64,000 nt of DNA from positions 62,001 through 126,000 of the forward strand of contig JAJFGF010000033.1 in NCBI GenBank assembly GCA_021776245.1. Direction: 5' to 3'. Below are positions 9,674-18,985 of the stretch, in pieces. Below the pieces are notes generated by a model. That model did not search any database. It saw only the letters and a program-made list of their open reading frames with translations, and was not told the origin of the DNA. The translations under genes and the position numbers were made by a program. This DNA comes from Hyphococcus sp. GTDB lineage: Bacteria > Pseudomonadota > Alphaproteobacteria > Caulobacterales > Parvularculaceae. How positions within the stretch are numbered: position 1 is the stretch's first letter; each line of letters opens with the position of its first letter.

Positions 9674-11341
9674 TTGACGGGTGAAAAGAATTCTCAAAAG
9701 CTGGCAAGACTCCTGAAGAACCGGGACGCGCTTATTGTCTTCGGCATTTTGATGCTGGCGGCTGTCCTTAGATTCTATGCATTGGGCGACGCGCCGCTGA
9801 GTCTGGACGAGTCGTTCACGCTTAAATTTACGGAATATTCCTGGCCGGAACTAAGTTCTGTAATCGCCGCATACGATATTCACCCGCCATTGTCCTATGC
9901 GGTCTCAAAGTTTTTCGTCATGTTTTGCGATAGCCCGTTTTTTCTGAGGCTGCCGTCGGTGTTACTCAGTCTACTTACACTGCCGGTAATTTATGGCATT
10001 ACCGCCAATCTCTTCGAACCGCCAGACAACAGGCTAATTGGGCATTTTTCAGCGATCCTGTTTACGTTTTCTGCAATCCAACTGGGCGCCGCCCAAAACG
10101 CACGCGGCTACACGCTCTTTGTATTCGCCGTAGCGCTAGCATTATACGGATGCACATCGATAATCCGAAATCAGGACCTTTACAGGACTCCGGCAATTCG
10201 CTGGCTCAAACAGCGCGATGCTGTTGCAGGGCTTGCAGCGCTGACAACAGGCTTCGCGCTTTCGATTTGGGCTCATCATCTCGGTTTGCTTTATTCCGCT
10301 GTAATCGGCGGTATTTGCGCTGGCATATTCCTTTTCCAATCAAAGCCAAATATTCGCGCGTTTGCAGCGCTTTCCCTGAGCGGCGTGATCGCATTATTGA
10401 TCTGGTCGCCAAACCTGGCGCCGCTTCTGGACCAGTTTGGCGGCGTATCAGGAGATTTTTGGGTCCACAAACCCGGCCTCAAAGAGATCATTGCCATTAC
10501 TGCCGGCAGTTTCGGCGTCGTCGATTCCTCTCCGTTTCCAAGGATCGCCGCCGGGGCATTGAGTATCCCAATTTTTTTCATCGGCCTTGTCGGCGCCATT
10601 CTATTATGGCGCCGAAAAATGCAATGGCAGGCAATATTCATTACATTGACTATTACGACCACAATGGTCGCTCTCATTTTGATCTCAGTCACAATTAAGC
10701 CAATCCTGCTACTGCGCGTCACCTATCCTTTGTCCATTCCCTGGATCATATTGGTAAGTTATGGCGCTGTTCATTTCCGCGATGGTCGCGCTGGACGGGT
10801 CTTTCAAATCTTGATTGTTGCGCTTTTCGCCCATGGCGCCATTTTTTATGCGTTGCAGCAGAACAGGAGCGAAGATTGGGATCGCATTGTCCATACGATT
10901 GTCGAAACGTCCGGTGAGGACGCGATCGTCTTTACGCTGCCGAATTCATCCGCGATGCCTTTTGACCATCAGGCGCAACGCCAGGGGTATTCTCTTCGCG
11001 CGCTCCCGATTCCCGCTCCGTTCCCGACAGCAAAGCCGGAATATACCTACCCTTCAGGGGCGGTTGGCGTTCCCGGCGTTAACGAGGCGATGCTTAAGGA
11101 CGTCGAATCAATAATTGAACAAACCCAAGACAAAGAACACTGGATTATCCTGCACGGTTATTGGATCTACGATAAAAATCTGATTGCCAAACCAATGCTT
11201 GATAAATATTTCTGCTATGCGCCGATGGAAATAGACAGCTGGTATCTGCTTGTATACCGGTTAATTCCCCTGAGCAAAGCCGCCCCGGGCGACTGCGTTG
11301 AAATAGAAACGCGGTTTTTTCCCGCAGGTGAAACCGGATAA
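9674..11341 (+). CDS. GT39/ArnT-like membrane glycosyltransferase
   Basis: 555 residues from the TTG at 9674, chosen because GAGAGGG lies seven bases before it; an earlier TTG at 9659 overlaps the previous stop. The sequence ALGDAPLSLDESF right after the first helix carries the acidic Asp-Glu pair (about 45-46) that is the catalytic hallmark of GT-C enzymes of the PMT/ArnT type. IHPPLSYAV and a chain of about ten helices follow, then a soluble C-terminal domain. It likely transfers a sugar from a polyprenyl-phosphate donor on the periplasmic face. It forms a two-gene unit with the preceding membrane protein. Confidence 0.8.
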   Translation: MTGEKNSQKLARLLKNRDALIVFGILMLAAVLRFYALGDAPLSLDESFTLKFTEYSWPELSSVIAAYDIHPPLSYAVSKFFVMFCDSPFFLRLPSVLLSLLTLPVIYGITANLFEPPDNRLIGHFSAILFTFSAIQLGAAQNARGYTLFVFAVALALYGCTSIIRNQDLYRTPAIRWLKQRDAVAGLAALTTGFALSIWAHHLGLLYSAVIGGICAGIFLFQSKPNIRAFAALSLSGVIALLIWSPNLAPLLDQFGGVSGDFWVHKPGLKEIIAITAGSFGVVDSSPFPRIAAGALSIPIFFIGLVGAILLWRRKMQWQAIFITLTITTTMVALILISVTIKPILLLRVTYPLSIPWIILVSYGAVHFRDGRAGRVFQILIVALFAHGAIFYALQQNRSEDWDRIVHTIVETSGEDAIVFTLPNSSAMPFDHQAQRQGYSLRALPIPAPFPTAKPEYTYPSGAVGVPGVNEAMLKDVESIIEQTQDKEHWIILHGYWIYDKNLIAKPMLDKYFCYAPMEIDSWYLLVYRLIPLSKAAPGDCVEIETRFFPAGETG

Positions 11342-11367
11342 GCGCATGGCGCACCTGACCGCCGGAC

Positions 11368-12456
11368 TCAAAACTCCTTGCGCGTTTCAATCCCGCCGCC
11401 ATCCGCTGGAAGGCTGAAAATCATGCCGTCTTCTGCAACCGTGATGGCGCCGTCAAAATGCGAGCGCGCATCGCCGAGATAGGCTGCATAGACGAACGCC
11501 GATGGCAATGGCGGGATCATATGATAAAAAACCAGGTGACTGACACCCGCCTTACCGGCGACCTCCGCGGCTTCTTCAGGCGTCGCGTGATAATCCAGTA
11601 TATCATCAGTGATTGTCGCGATGATGTCGCGACCGTTCGCCTTGGCTTCCTTATTGATCAGCACAACCAGGGCGGGCTGTAATCCCTCATGAGCGAGAAT
11701 GTCTGCGCCTTTGGCGTGTTCGGCGATGGATGCGGAATATGCCGTATCGCCGCTAATTACGACAGCGCGTCCTTTATAATCAAATCTGTAACCCACAGCG
11801 GGGCGGATCGGGTCGTGATCAACATTGAACATGGTGATCCTAAGACCGTCCTCATCAAGGACAATTGCTGACGCATTTTCCTCCGCGCCGATCGCGATCG
11901 TTCGCGCAGCGCCGCCGGCGCCTTCGGGCGGCGCGATCGCCCGCCCATGATGTGCTGTGCGATATTTCTTGTCGAGGCTGTAGGCGGCGTTGAATCCGGC
12001 GACAACGTCGTCAACGCCATTGGGGCCAAAAACCGGCAGCGGCGCTGCGTTTGAGCCGCCAACCCAGCACTGCAGCATTAATTCGCCGAGATCGGCAATG
12101 TGATCGGAATGAAAATGCGTTAAAAACGCTGCTTCGATGCCGCCCACCGGCACGCCCATGAGACCGAGATTGCGGGTCGAACCGGAGCCCGCGTCAATAA
12201 TAAAAACACGGTTTCCGGCAATCACCACAATACAAGGCCCGGCGCGTGTCGGATCAGGCATCGGCGAACCGGTACCGCAAAAGCCAATATGCAAACCTTC
12301 CGGAAGGTCCGCCAAAAGATCACGTTGCATCTGTTTTTCGATCACGCGCCCCGCAACAAACAAACCGATCTGCTTTTTGTTGAGCTGCAGCGCCGCAAGC
12401 GATATGAGCAAAAGCGCCAGCGTCGCGAGCGCGACCTGAATAAAGCTGATCTTCAT
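11368..12456 (-). CDS. MBL-fold hydrolase, RNase Z-like, membrane-anchored
   Basis: 362 residues. An N-terminal hydrophobic stretch (4-25) predicts a signal or anchor, so it acts at or beyond the inner membrane. The core is a metallo-beta-lactamase fold: THFHSDHIAD gives His114, His116, Asp118 and His119, later ligands lie in VISGDTAYS and ILAHEG, and a late His is in VFYHMIPP. The GSGSTRN and GTGSPMP motifs resemble the RNase Z/arylsulfatase-like branch, but the signal sequence argues against tRNA processing. It is the last gene of a four-gene unit with the PrnB-like protein, the 2OG oxygenase and glutaryl-CoA dehydrogenase (gap 28 nt). The substrate cannot be read from the sequence. Confidence 0.85.
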   Translation of the reverse strand: MKISFIQVALATLALLLISLAALQLNKKQIGLFVAGRVIEKQMQRDLLADLPEGLHIGFCGTGSPMPDPTRAGPCIVVIAGNRVFIIDAGSGSTRNLGLMGVPVGGIEAAFLTHFHSDHIADLGELMLQCWVGGSNAAPLPVFGPNGVDDVVAGFNAAYSLDKKYRTAHHGRAIAPPEGAGGAARTIAIGAEENASAIVLDEDGLRITMFNVDHDPIRPAVGYRFDYKGRAVVISGDTAYSASIAEHAKGADILAHEGLQPALVVLINKEAKANGRDIIATITDDILDYHATPEEAAEVAGKAGVSHLVFYHMIPPLPSAFVYAAYLGDARSHFDGAITVAEDGMIFSLPADGGGIETRKEF

Positions 12457-12484
12457 GATTGCCCCCCCGAACCTGGCGCTGCGC

Positions 12485-13660
12485 CTATGCGCCGATCATA
12501 TTCTTTAACGCACGCATTTCGGCAAAACTCGTCGCGATATCCTGTCGATCAGCAGCCTGCCGCATGTCGCGCAGGACTTCCAGCGATCTTAACAAAATTG
12601 GCAGGGGCGGACCGCTCGCCGTCACCTGTTCCAGCTTTTGCTCGTCAAGCGCATCCGACGGCTTTGCAATAAAGCTGTGCACCAGCTGATTGTGGTGTTG
12701 CGCCGCTATGTCTCCGTGAAGGCGGCAAACTTCCAGGAATGCTGCTGCATTGGTTTGAAACCATGGCGCCTTTGCCGCGTTTTTCCCGGCAACAAGAAAC
12801 TCCGCCAAAAGGTTGCGCTGGCGCATACAATCGCGCAGGCTCGCCTGATCAGCCGGCATCATAAAAAACATCTTGTCAACAAGCTGCTGCGAATAATAAG
12901 GATCGTTGGCGCGGCAAAGACCAAGCAGCAGATCGATCTCATTGATGCCGGAAAAGTCGCCCGCATTGGCGCCGCGATATTCGTGCCGCCCCACCCGGTA
13001 GGGTTTGTAATAAGGCCGCACGCTATAAAAGAAACGATCGACATTGAGATCATCGAACAGGACCTCATTAAAGCGCATCACATCACGCAGCGCAGCAGCA
13101 GCATCCTCCAGCAGCGTTTGCGTCACCGGATGAGAAACGCCCAGAGGCAAAATCCGCTTTAAGGCGTCTGCAGCGCGCTTGAAAGCCAGAATACCGCGTG
13201 TGTTGTAGTCGATAAAAAGAAATTCATCCTCAAGCGATGTAAAGCTTTTCTGGCGCCCGTTCACAGCCTTGTTGTGCGTCGCCAAATGCGCCGTCGCAAA
13301 ACGCGGAACAACCCCGATCGACGCAGCGATGTGCATACCGAGCGCAGAGGCTTCCCGGTGCGGTGATTTTTGTTCGCGCGCCGGGTTTGTCAATTCATGG
13401 CGGCGCAGGGACGCCATATAAAGACCAAGATTGCCGAGCAGGTCAAAGGCGCTGTCAAAGCCTTCATCGGTATTGCCTTCGTCAACAAGTTTGATGATAT
13501 GGGAGCGTCCCTCGTCGCAGATTTGAGTTTTGATGTCGTCGCCAATGCCTTCAACATCAGCGCGGTCGGCGCGCGCGAAATAGACTTCTTCGAGTTCGGT
13601 ATTCATTTCCACAAAGGATGAGCGGATCCAGGCGTCAAATTTTTGCGTGTTCTTACTCAA
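12485..13660 (-). CDS. PrnB-like (DUF1864) haem dioxygenase-superfamily protein
   Basis: 391 residues. The stretch PYYKPYRVGRHEYRGANAG (217-235) followed by INEIDLLLGLC strongly resembles the family of PrnB, the monodechloroaminopyrrolnitrin synthase that rearranges the indole ring of 7-chlorotryptophan. PrnB has the fold of tryptophan/indoleamine 2,3-dioxygenases and binds haem through a His near residue 313. Here His315 (VCRLHGDIAAQHH), with His322, His323 and His328, lies in the right place. No other pyrrolnitrin genes are near. It sits 12 nt downstream of a 2OG-Fe(II) oxygenase, so two oxygen-activating enzymes are co-transcribed. The likely substrate is an indole or other aromatic amino acid derivative, but this is inference. 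Confidence 0.75.
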   Translation of the reverse strand: MSKNTQKFDAWIRSSFVEMNTELEEVYFARADRADVEGIGDDIKTQICDEGRSHIIKLVDEGNTDEGFDSAFDLLGNLGLYMASLRRHELTNPAREQKSPHREASALGMHIAASIGVVPRFATAHLATHNKAVNGRQKSFTSLEDEFLFIDYNTRGILAFKRAADALKRILPLGVSHPVTQTLLEDAAAALRDVMRFNEVLFDDLNVDRFFYSVRPYYKPYRVGRHEYRGANAGDFSGINEIDLLLGLCRANDPYYSQQLVDKMFFMMPADQASLRDCMRQRNLLAEFLVAGKNAAKAPWFQTNAAAFLEVCRLHGDIAAQHHNQLVHSFIAKPSDALDEQKLEQVTASGPPLPILLRSLEVLRDMRQAADRQDIATSFAEMRALKNMIGA

Positions 13661-13672
13661 AAGTCGGCCTCC

Positions 13673-14413
13673 CTAGCCTGGTATCGCATCATCGCGAAAC
13701 CACCCGGTAATCGTCAGCCGCGGGGCGGCGGCAAATGATGAAACCTGAGTCACCGTATGCAGATATTTAATGTCGAAGATCGTTAAATTGTTAAAGCGCG
13801 GCAAAAATCCGTGGTCGATATCCTGGTTGTCTTTCAAAAACAAAAGTAAGCCGCCCCAATCTGGCTGCCAGCCTTTGGTAAAGCCAAGCACGTAAGCAGC
13901 GCGGCGTTCGCGATCCTCGCCTTCATCAATGTGGCGTGTGAGATAATGGCCGGGATTATACTGGCAGGCATGCGCGTCAGCCTTGGTAATCCCGTCAATA
14001 CCGGCGACAATGCGGCCAAGGTCAAGAAATGTCGGGCTGTTAATCAGTTCAGTAACCTGATGAATGGGATGGCCTTTATCCCAACCCTTTAGATATGCCT
14101 CGATCATCGGATAGGTAAAATAGTGAAACCCACGATTTTCACTGGCGCGCCTTAGCGCATCGCGCATCAATTCGGCGCGGCGCGGCTGATCCAGCGCCGC
14201 CCACTCTTCTTCCGAAAAATGAACCGGCTGGTCATTTGCATCTGTCAAAAGATGCCGCCAGGGCATTCCTGCGTACAGCATTTCGTAGATCGCATCGAAT
14301 GTGGGCTGTTCAAAAATATTTTGAATCTGGACCAGGCCTTTCTCGCGATAGGCCTTTGCATGCATCTCCAGATCGATCTCCGGATTGAGAAAAAGCTCCA
14401 CCGGCCCGGTCAT
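13673..14413 (-). CDS. 2OG-Fe(II) oxygenase, prolyl-hydroxylase type
   Basis: 246 residues. The metal triad is visible: His161-x-Asp163 in YLTRHIDEGED and His219 in KYLHTVTQV, with Arg232 (APRLTITGWFR) to bind 2-oxoglutarate. The double-stranded beta-helix core covers roughly 140-240. The C-terminal pattern (GLLLFLKDN, FNNLTIFD, HTVTQVSSFAAAPRLTITGWFR) is that of the 2OG-Fe(II) oxygenase superfamily 3 / Ofd1-like proteins with an N-terminal helical extension. It probably hydroxylates a small molecule or peptide. The genes around it, 15 nt from glutaryl-CoA dehydrogenase and 12 nt from the PrnB-like gene, point to one operon. Confidence 0.85.
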   Translation of the reverse strand: MTGPVELFLNPEIDLEMHAKAYREKGLVQIQNIFEQPTFDAIYEMLYAGMPWRHLLTDANDQPVHFSEEEWAALDQPRRAELMRDALRRASENRGFHYFTYPMIEAYLKGWDKGHPIHQVTELINSPTFLDLGRIVAGIDGITKADAHACQYNPGHYLTRHIDEGEDRERRAAYVLGFTKGWQPDWGGLLLFLKDNQDIDHGFLPRFNNLTIFDIKYLHTVTQVSSFAAAPRLTITGWFRDDAIPG

Positions 14414-14428
14414 TTGATCACCCTCGCC

Positions 14429-15607
<1,179 letters not shown>

Positions 15608-15658
15608 TCCTTTGTCCTATTCGTGCTAACCATCATGAATTGCGCCGAATGTTCCTCA

Positions 15659-16045
15659 CTACGCCGGATCGTGACAAACAGCTTCAATATTGTGGCCGTC
15701 TGGATCGAATATAAACGCGCCATAATAATTTGGATGGTAATGAGAGCGCACACCAGGCGCGCCGTTATCACGCCCGCCGACAGCTAGCGCCGCGTTATAG
15801 AACGCGTCCACTGCAGCGTGGCTTTCCGCTCGAAAACAAACATGAAGCTTGGGCGAAGGCTTTCCAGCTCCGTCAATCCAAAAATCAGGCTTTGGCGCAA
15901 TACCAAATCCGCCGACGTCAATGTCTCCGGAACGCTCTTTCGGCGCTTCAAACAAAAATGTGTAGCCCAACGGAGCTAAAGCCCTGGAATAAAAAGCTTT
16001 GGATTTTTCGTAGTCGGAAACGCTTAACCCGATATGATCGATCAT
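15659..16045 (-). CDS. VOC family (glyoxalase-like) protein
   Basis: 128 residues from the ATG at 16043-16045 (MIDHIGLSVSDYEKSKAFY), two bases after the thiolase stop; a longer frame upstream would add 17 residues of non-family sequence. A vicinal-oxygen-chelate fold is indicated by HIGLSVSDYEKSKAFYSRAL at the start and by HPNYYGAFIFDPDGHNIEAV at the end, where His, Tyr and Glu are candidate metal ligands. Members include glyoxalase-like lyases and bleomycin-resistance-like proteins. The substrate is unknown. It is translationally close to the thiolase gene and likely in its operon. Confidence 0.85.
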   Translation of the reverse strand: MIDHIGLSVSDYEKSKAFYSRALAPLGYTFLFEAPKERSGDIDVGGFGIAPKPDFWIDGAGKPSPKLHVCFRAESHAAVDAFYNAALAVGGRDNGAPGVRSHYHPNYYGAFIFDPDGHNIEAVCHDPA

Positions 16046-16047
16046 AC

Positions 16048-17235
16048 TCAAATCAGCTCCAGCGCCACCGATGTCGCTTCGCCGCCGCCGATACAAAGGC
16101 TGGCGACGCCTTTTTTGCCGCCGGTTTGTTTGAGCGCATTGATCAGGGTCACCAAAATGCGCGCCCCCGAGGCGCCGATCGGGTGACCAAGCGCAATCGC
16201 GCCGCCGTGGATATTGACCTTTTCGGCGGGCAGCTTGTGCTCGCGCATCGCCGCGAGGGGAACAACGGAGAAGGCTTCATTGATTTCATAGAGATCAACC
16301 TCATCGGCCGACCAGCCGGCTTTTTCAAGCACGATGCGGATCGATTCCACCGGCGCTGTCGTGAACCATTCCGGGTCCTGGGCGTGAGTCGAATGGGCGA
16401 TAATACGCGCGACCGGCTTTGCGCCTTTAACTTGTGCGGTGGACTCGCGCATCAACACCAGCGCCGCCGCGCCGTCGGAAATCGCCGAAGCGTTGCCGGC
16501 GGTCACAGTACCGTCTTTTTCAAACGCCGCGCGCAAATTTGGAATTTTCGCCGCATCGACAACGCCCGGTTTTTCATCGTCGCTGACGGTTACCGCGCCT
16601 TTGCGGGTTTTAACTTCTACGGGAATGATTTCGTCCTTGAACGAGCCGTTTTTGATGGCGGCCTGCGCGCGCGTCACCGAACGCATGGAATATTCGTCCT
16701 GTTCTTCCCGGGAAAACTGCCATTCGCGGGCGCATTTTTCAGCAAAAACGCCCATCGCCCGGCCCTTGTCATAAGCATCTTCAAGCCCGTCCACCGCCAT
16801 ATGGTCAAGCACGGCGCCCTGGCCATATTTAATGCCGGTGCGCCCGGTCGGCAAAAGATGCGGCGCATTGGTCATCGCTTCCATGCCGCCGGCGACCACA
16901 ATCTCGCTGGACCCGGCAAGGATTGCGTCGTGGCCCTGCATCACGGTTTTCATGCCCGAGCCGCACATTTTATTGATCGTGGTGCAACCGGCTGATTTTG
17001 GAATGCCGGCGCCGAGGGACGCCTGGCGCGCCGGTGCCTGACCGAGCCCCGCGGGCAAGACGCAGCCCATGAGGACTTCATCGACGTCGTCGGCTTTTAC
17101 GCCGCCACGGGAAAGCGCGGCCTCAATGGCGCGCGCGCCCAGCTCCGTGGCCGGCTGGCCGGTAAAGGCGCCGAGAAAATTGCCGATCGGCGTCCGCGCC
17201 ATACCGACAATAACAACAGGGTCCTGTTTGCTCAT
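16048..17235 (-). CDS. Acetyl-CoA C-acetyltransferase (thiolase)
   Basis: 395 residues, standard for biosynthetic-type thiolases. All three catalytic residues are visible: nucleophile Cys91 (NKMCGSGMK), His351 (ALGHPIGASGAR) and Cys381 (ASLCIGGGEA). It condenses or cleaves acetoacetyl-CoA/acetyl-CoA. It could serve ketone body, leucine or lysine breakdown or polyhydroxybutyrate synthesis, since crotonyl-CoA from the nearby GCDH leads to acetoacetyl-CoA. It lies 21 nt downstream of an amino acid dehydrogenase gene and just ahead of a VOC gene. Confidence 0.93.
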   Translation of the reverse strand: MSKQDPVVIVGMARTPIGNFLGAFTGQPATELGARAIEAALSRGGVKADDVDEVLMGCVLPAGLGQAPARQASLGAGIPKSAGCTTINKMCGSGMKTVMQGHDAILAGSSEIVVAGGMEAMTNAPHLLPTGRTGIKYGQGAVLDHMAVDGLEDAYDKGRAMGVFAEKCAREWQFSREEQDEYSMRSVTRAQAAIKNGSFKDEIIPVEVKTRKGAVTVSDDEKPGVVDAAKIPNLRAAFEKDGTVTAGNASAISDGAAALVLMRESTAQVKGAKPVARIIAHSTHAQDPEWFTTAPVESIRIVLEKAGWSADEVDLYEINEAFSVVPLAAMREHKLPAEKVNIHGGAIALGHPIGASGARILVTLINALKQTGGKKGVASLCIGGGEATSVALELI

Positions 17236-17256
17236 AATTTTCTCCTATGCGGCGGT

Positions 17257-18309
17257 TCAGGCCGCTTTTTTGCCTTGCTCAATTATTTCCAGCGCCATTT
17301 CGTCGGCGACTGCGCCGGTCGGCCGGTTTTCAGCCTCAGCGCGTTTGAATATCTCGGTCAGCGTATCGCCGATTTTGTCGATGCGCGTTGTCATCTCTTG
17401 TTTGGTCCATGTCCCGAGAATTTCAAGACCGACGCTAATCACGCCGGCGGCATTGATGACGTAATCCGGGCAATAAAGAACGCCGCGCTCGGCAAGCATT
17501 GCGCCCAATTCCGGGCTCGCGAGCTGATTGTTGGCCGCGCCTGCGACGATTTTAGCCTGCAGCCGGCCGATTGTTTCGCTGTTGACAGCGCCGCCCAATG
17601 CACAAGGCGCAAAAATATCGACATCCGCAGCAACGGCGTCATCTTTATCGACGATTTCGGCACCAAATCTGTCTTGCGCTTCTTTCACCGCCGCCTGGTT
17701 GACATCGGCAACGGTCAGCTTGCCGCCTTCCTCATGAATAAGGCGGGCCAGTTCCATCCCGACCGCGCCAATACCCAGAATAGAGACGCGTAACCCCTCA
17801 AGGCTCGCGGCGCCGTAATGATGCCGCGCCGCCGCCTGCACGCCCCGCCAGACACCGCGCGCTGTAAAAGGGGACGGATTGCCGCCAATGCCATTATGCG
17901 CAAACCCCGCCGCATAATTCGTGACAGAACGGATGATTTTCAAATCGTCTTCAGTGACGCCGGAATCTTCCGCCGTATAATAAAGCCCTTCCAGGCTTTC
18001 GACCGCAGCGCCAAAAGCCCGCAGCATTTCCGGGGTTTTATCTGTTTTCGGGTCGGCGAAAATCACCGCCTTGCCGCCGCCAAACGGGATGCCGCCAAGG
18101 GCGTTTTTGAAGGTCATCCCCCGCGACAGATTTTTGACGTCACGCAATCCCGATTCGAAATCGGCATACGGGTAAATACGGCAACCGCCGCAGCCCGGTC
18201 CGAGGGTTGCGTCATGGACGGCGATCAGCGCGTTGAGCCCCGCGCTTTCATCAATGAAATGTACGACCTTTTGCCAGCCATCGACCGACAGCACGCGGCT
18301 TTCCATCAT
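17257..18309 (-). CDS. Leucine-type amino acid dehydrogenase
   Basis: 350 residues from the ATG at 18307-18309, supported by AAGGAG six bases upstream; the frame stays open further upstream but without family-like sequence. Glu/Leu/Phe/Val dehydrogenase fold: GPGCGGCRIYP, Lys68 (GMTFKNALGG) and Lys80 (FGGGKAVIFADP) occupy the positions of the two catalytic lysines in leucine dehydrogenase, and the NAD-binding ILGIGAVGMELAR follows. It oxidatively deaminates branched-chain or aromatic amino acids to 2-oxo acids. It is divergent from an Lrp-family regulator, with an Lrp-like box between the two genes. A thiolase and VOC gene follow in the same direction. Confidence 0.9.
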   Translation of the reverse strand: MMESRVLSVDGWQKVVHFIDESAGLNALIAVHDATLGPGCGGCRIYPYADFESGLRDVKNLSRGMTFKNALGGIPFGGGKAVIFADPKTDKTPEMLRAFGAAVESLEGLYYTAEDSGVTEDDLKIIRSVTNYAAGFAHNGIGGNPSPFTARGVWRGVQAAARHHYGAASLEGLRVSILGIGAVGMELARLIHEEGGKLTVADVNQAAVKEAQDRFGAEIVDKDDAVAADVDIFAPCALGGAVNSETIGRLQAKIVAGAANNQLASPELGAMLAERGVLYCPDYVINAAGVISVGLEILGTWTKQEMTTRIDKIGDTLTEIFKRAEAENRPTGAVADEMALEIIEQGKKAA

Positions 18310-18434
18310 TGCGTTCTCCTTGAGGATCGGGGGTCCGACGGGATCATTCGCGCGGGCTATAGCAGGTTTGCCGACGCGCGCCAGCATTAGCCGAAACCGT
18401 GAAGACGTTCCCACCAAATCAGCCCGGTCAGCGC

Positions 18435-18465
18435 TTGACGGTTAGCAGATAATGCTAAATATATA
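18435..18465 (+). promoter_or_regulatory. Putative promoter of the Lrp-family gene
   Basis: TTGACG at 18435-18440 is followed after 17-19 bases by an A/T-only stretch (AATATA or TATATA, 18458-18465) that could be a -10 element. The Lrp-like dyad fills the spacer, so binding there would block this promoter, as expected for autoregulation. Confidence 0.4.
18442..18458. promoter_or_regulatory. Lrp/AsnC-type operator dyad
   Basis: Perfect dyad TTAGCA-N5-TGCTAA. The inner 15 bases, TAGCAGATAATGCTA, match 13 of 15 positions of the published E. coli Lrp consensus YAGHAWATTWTDCTR. It lies in the 178-nt gap between the dehydrogenase (minus) and the Lrp-family gene (plus). Confidence 0.6.
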
Positions 18466-18487
18466 ACATATCCTAGGGAACACGCCC

Positions 18488-18967
18488 ATGAAGCTAGATC
18501 ATATCGACCACAAGATCCTCAAGCACCTGCAGGAAAATGCGCGCATTACAAATGCGGACCTTGCAGACAAAGTCGGCCTTTCGCCGACCCCTTGCCTGCG
18601 CCGGCTGCGGCGCCTCGAAAATGACGGCATCATCAAAGGTTACCACACGGAGGTTAACCGCGAAGCGCTCGGCGTTAATGTCACCGTTATCATCCTGGTC
18701 AAGCTGGAACGCGAAGACGATAAAACGCTCCGCGAATTTGAGAACGCCATCAAGGACCGCGAAGAAGTGATGGAGTGCTATCTCGTCACCGGCAAGTTTG
18801 ATTATTTCATCCGTGTCCTGATTCCGACGCTGTCCGCCTATGAAGCTTTTTTGTCGGAGACAATCCTGCGCATGCCGAATATTGCGACAGTGGAGTCGAG
18901 TTTCACCCTGCGCGAAGTGACGCGCAAAATTGTGATGCCATTGCCCAAACCATTGGGCATGCGCTAA
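18488..18967 (+). CDS. Lrp/AsnC family transcriptional regulator
   Basis: 159 residues, typical length. An N-terminal winged helix-turn-helix (1-60: HKILKHLQENARITNADLAD, VGLSPTPCLRRLRRLE) is followed by an AsnC/RAM ligand-binding domain with the expected VMECYLVTGKFDYFIRV segment. It is transcribed away from the leucine-type dehydrogenase gene. Such pairs are usually substrate-responsive: the regulator senses a branched-chain or aromatic amino acid and controls the catabolic gene and itself. A near-consensus Lrp box lies 30 nt upstream of its start. Confidence 0.92.
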   Translation: MKLDHIDHKILKHLQENARITNADLADKVGLSPTPCLRRLRRLENDGIIKGYHTEVNREALGVNVTVIILVKLEREDDKTLREFENAIKDREEVMECYLVTGKFDYFIRVLIPTLSAYEAFLSETILRMPNIATVESSFTLREVTRKIVMPLPKPLGMR

Positions 18968-18985
18968 CGCCAAGCGCCGCGTGCG

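Noticed and set aside
12485-13660. Pyrrolnitrin biosynthesis cluster
   Set aside because: Only a PrnB-like gene is present; no PrnA halogenase, PrnC or PrnD homologue is in the window.
15730-16995. Long plus-strand frame (421 codons) opposite the thiolase
   Set aside because: Antisense shadow of a high-GC gene; the thiolase on minus has all catalytic residues.
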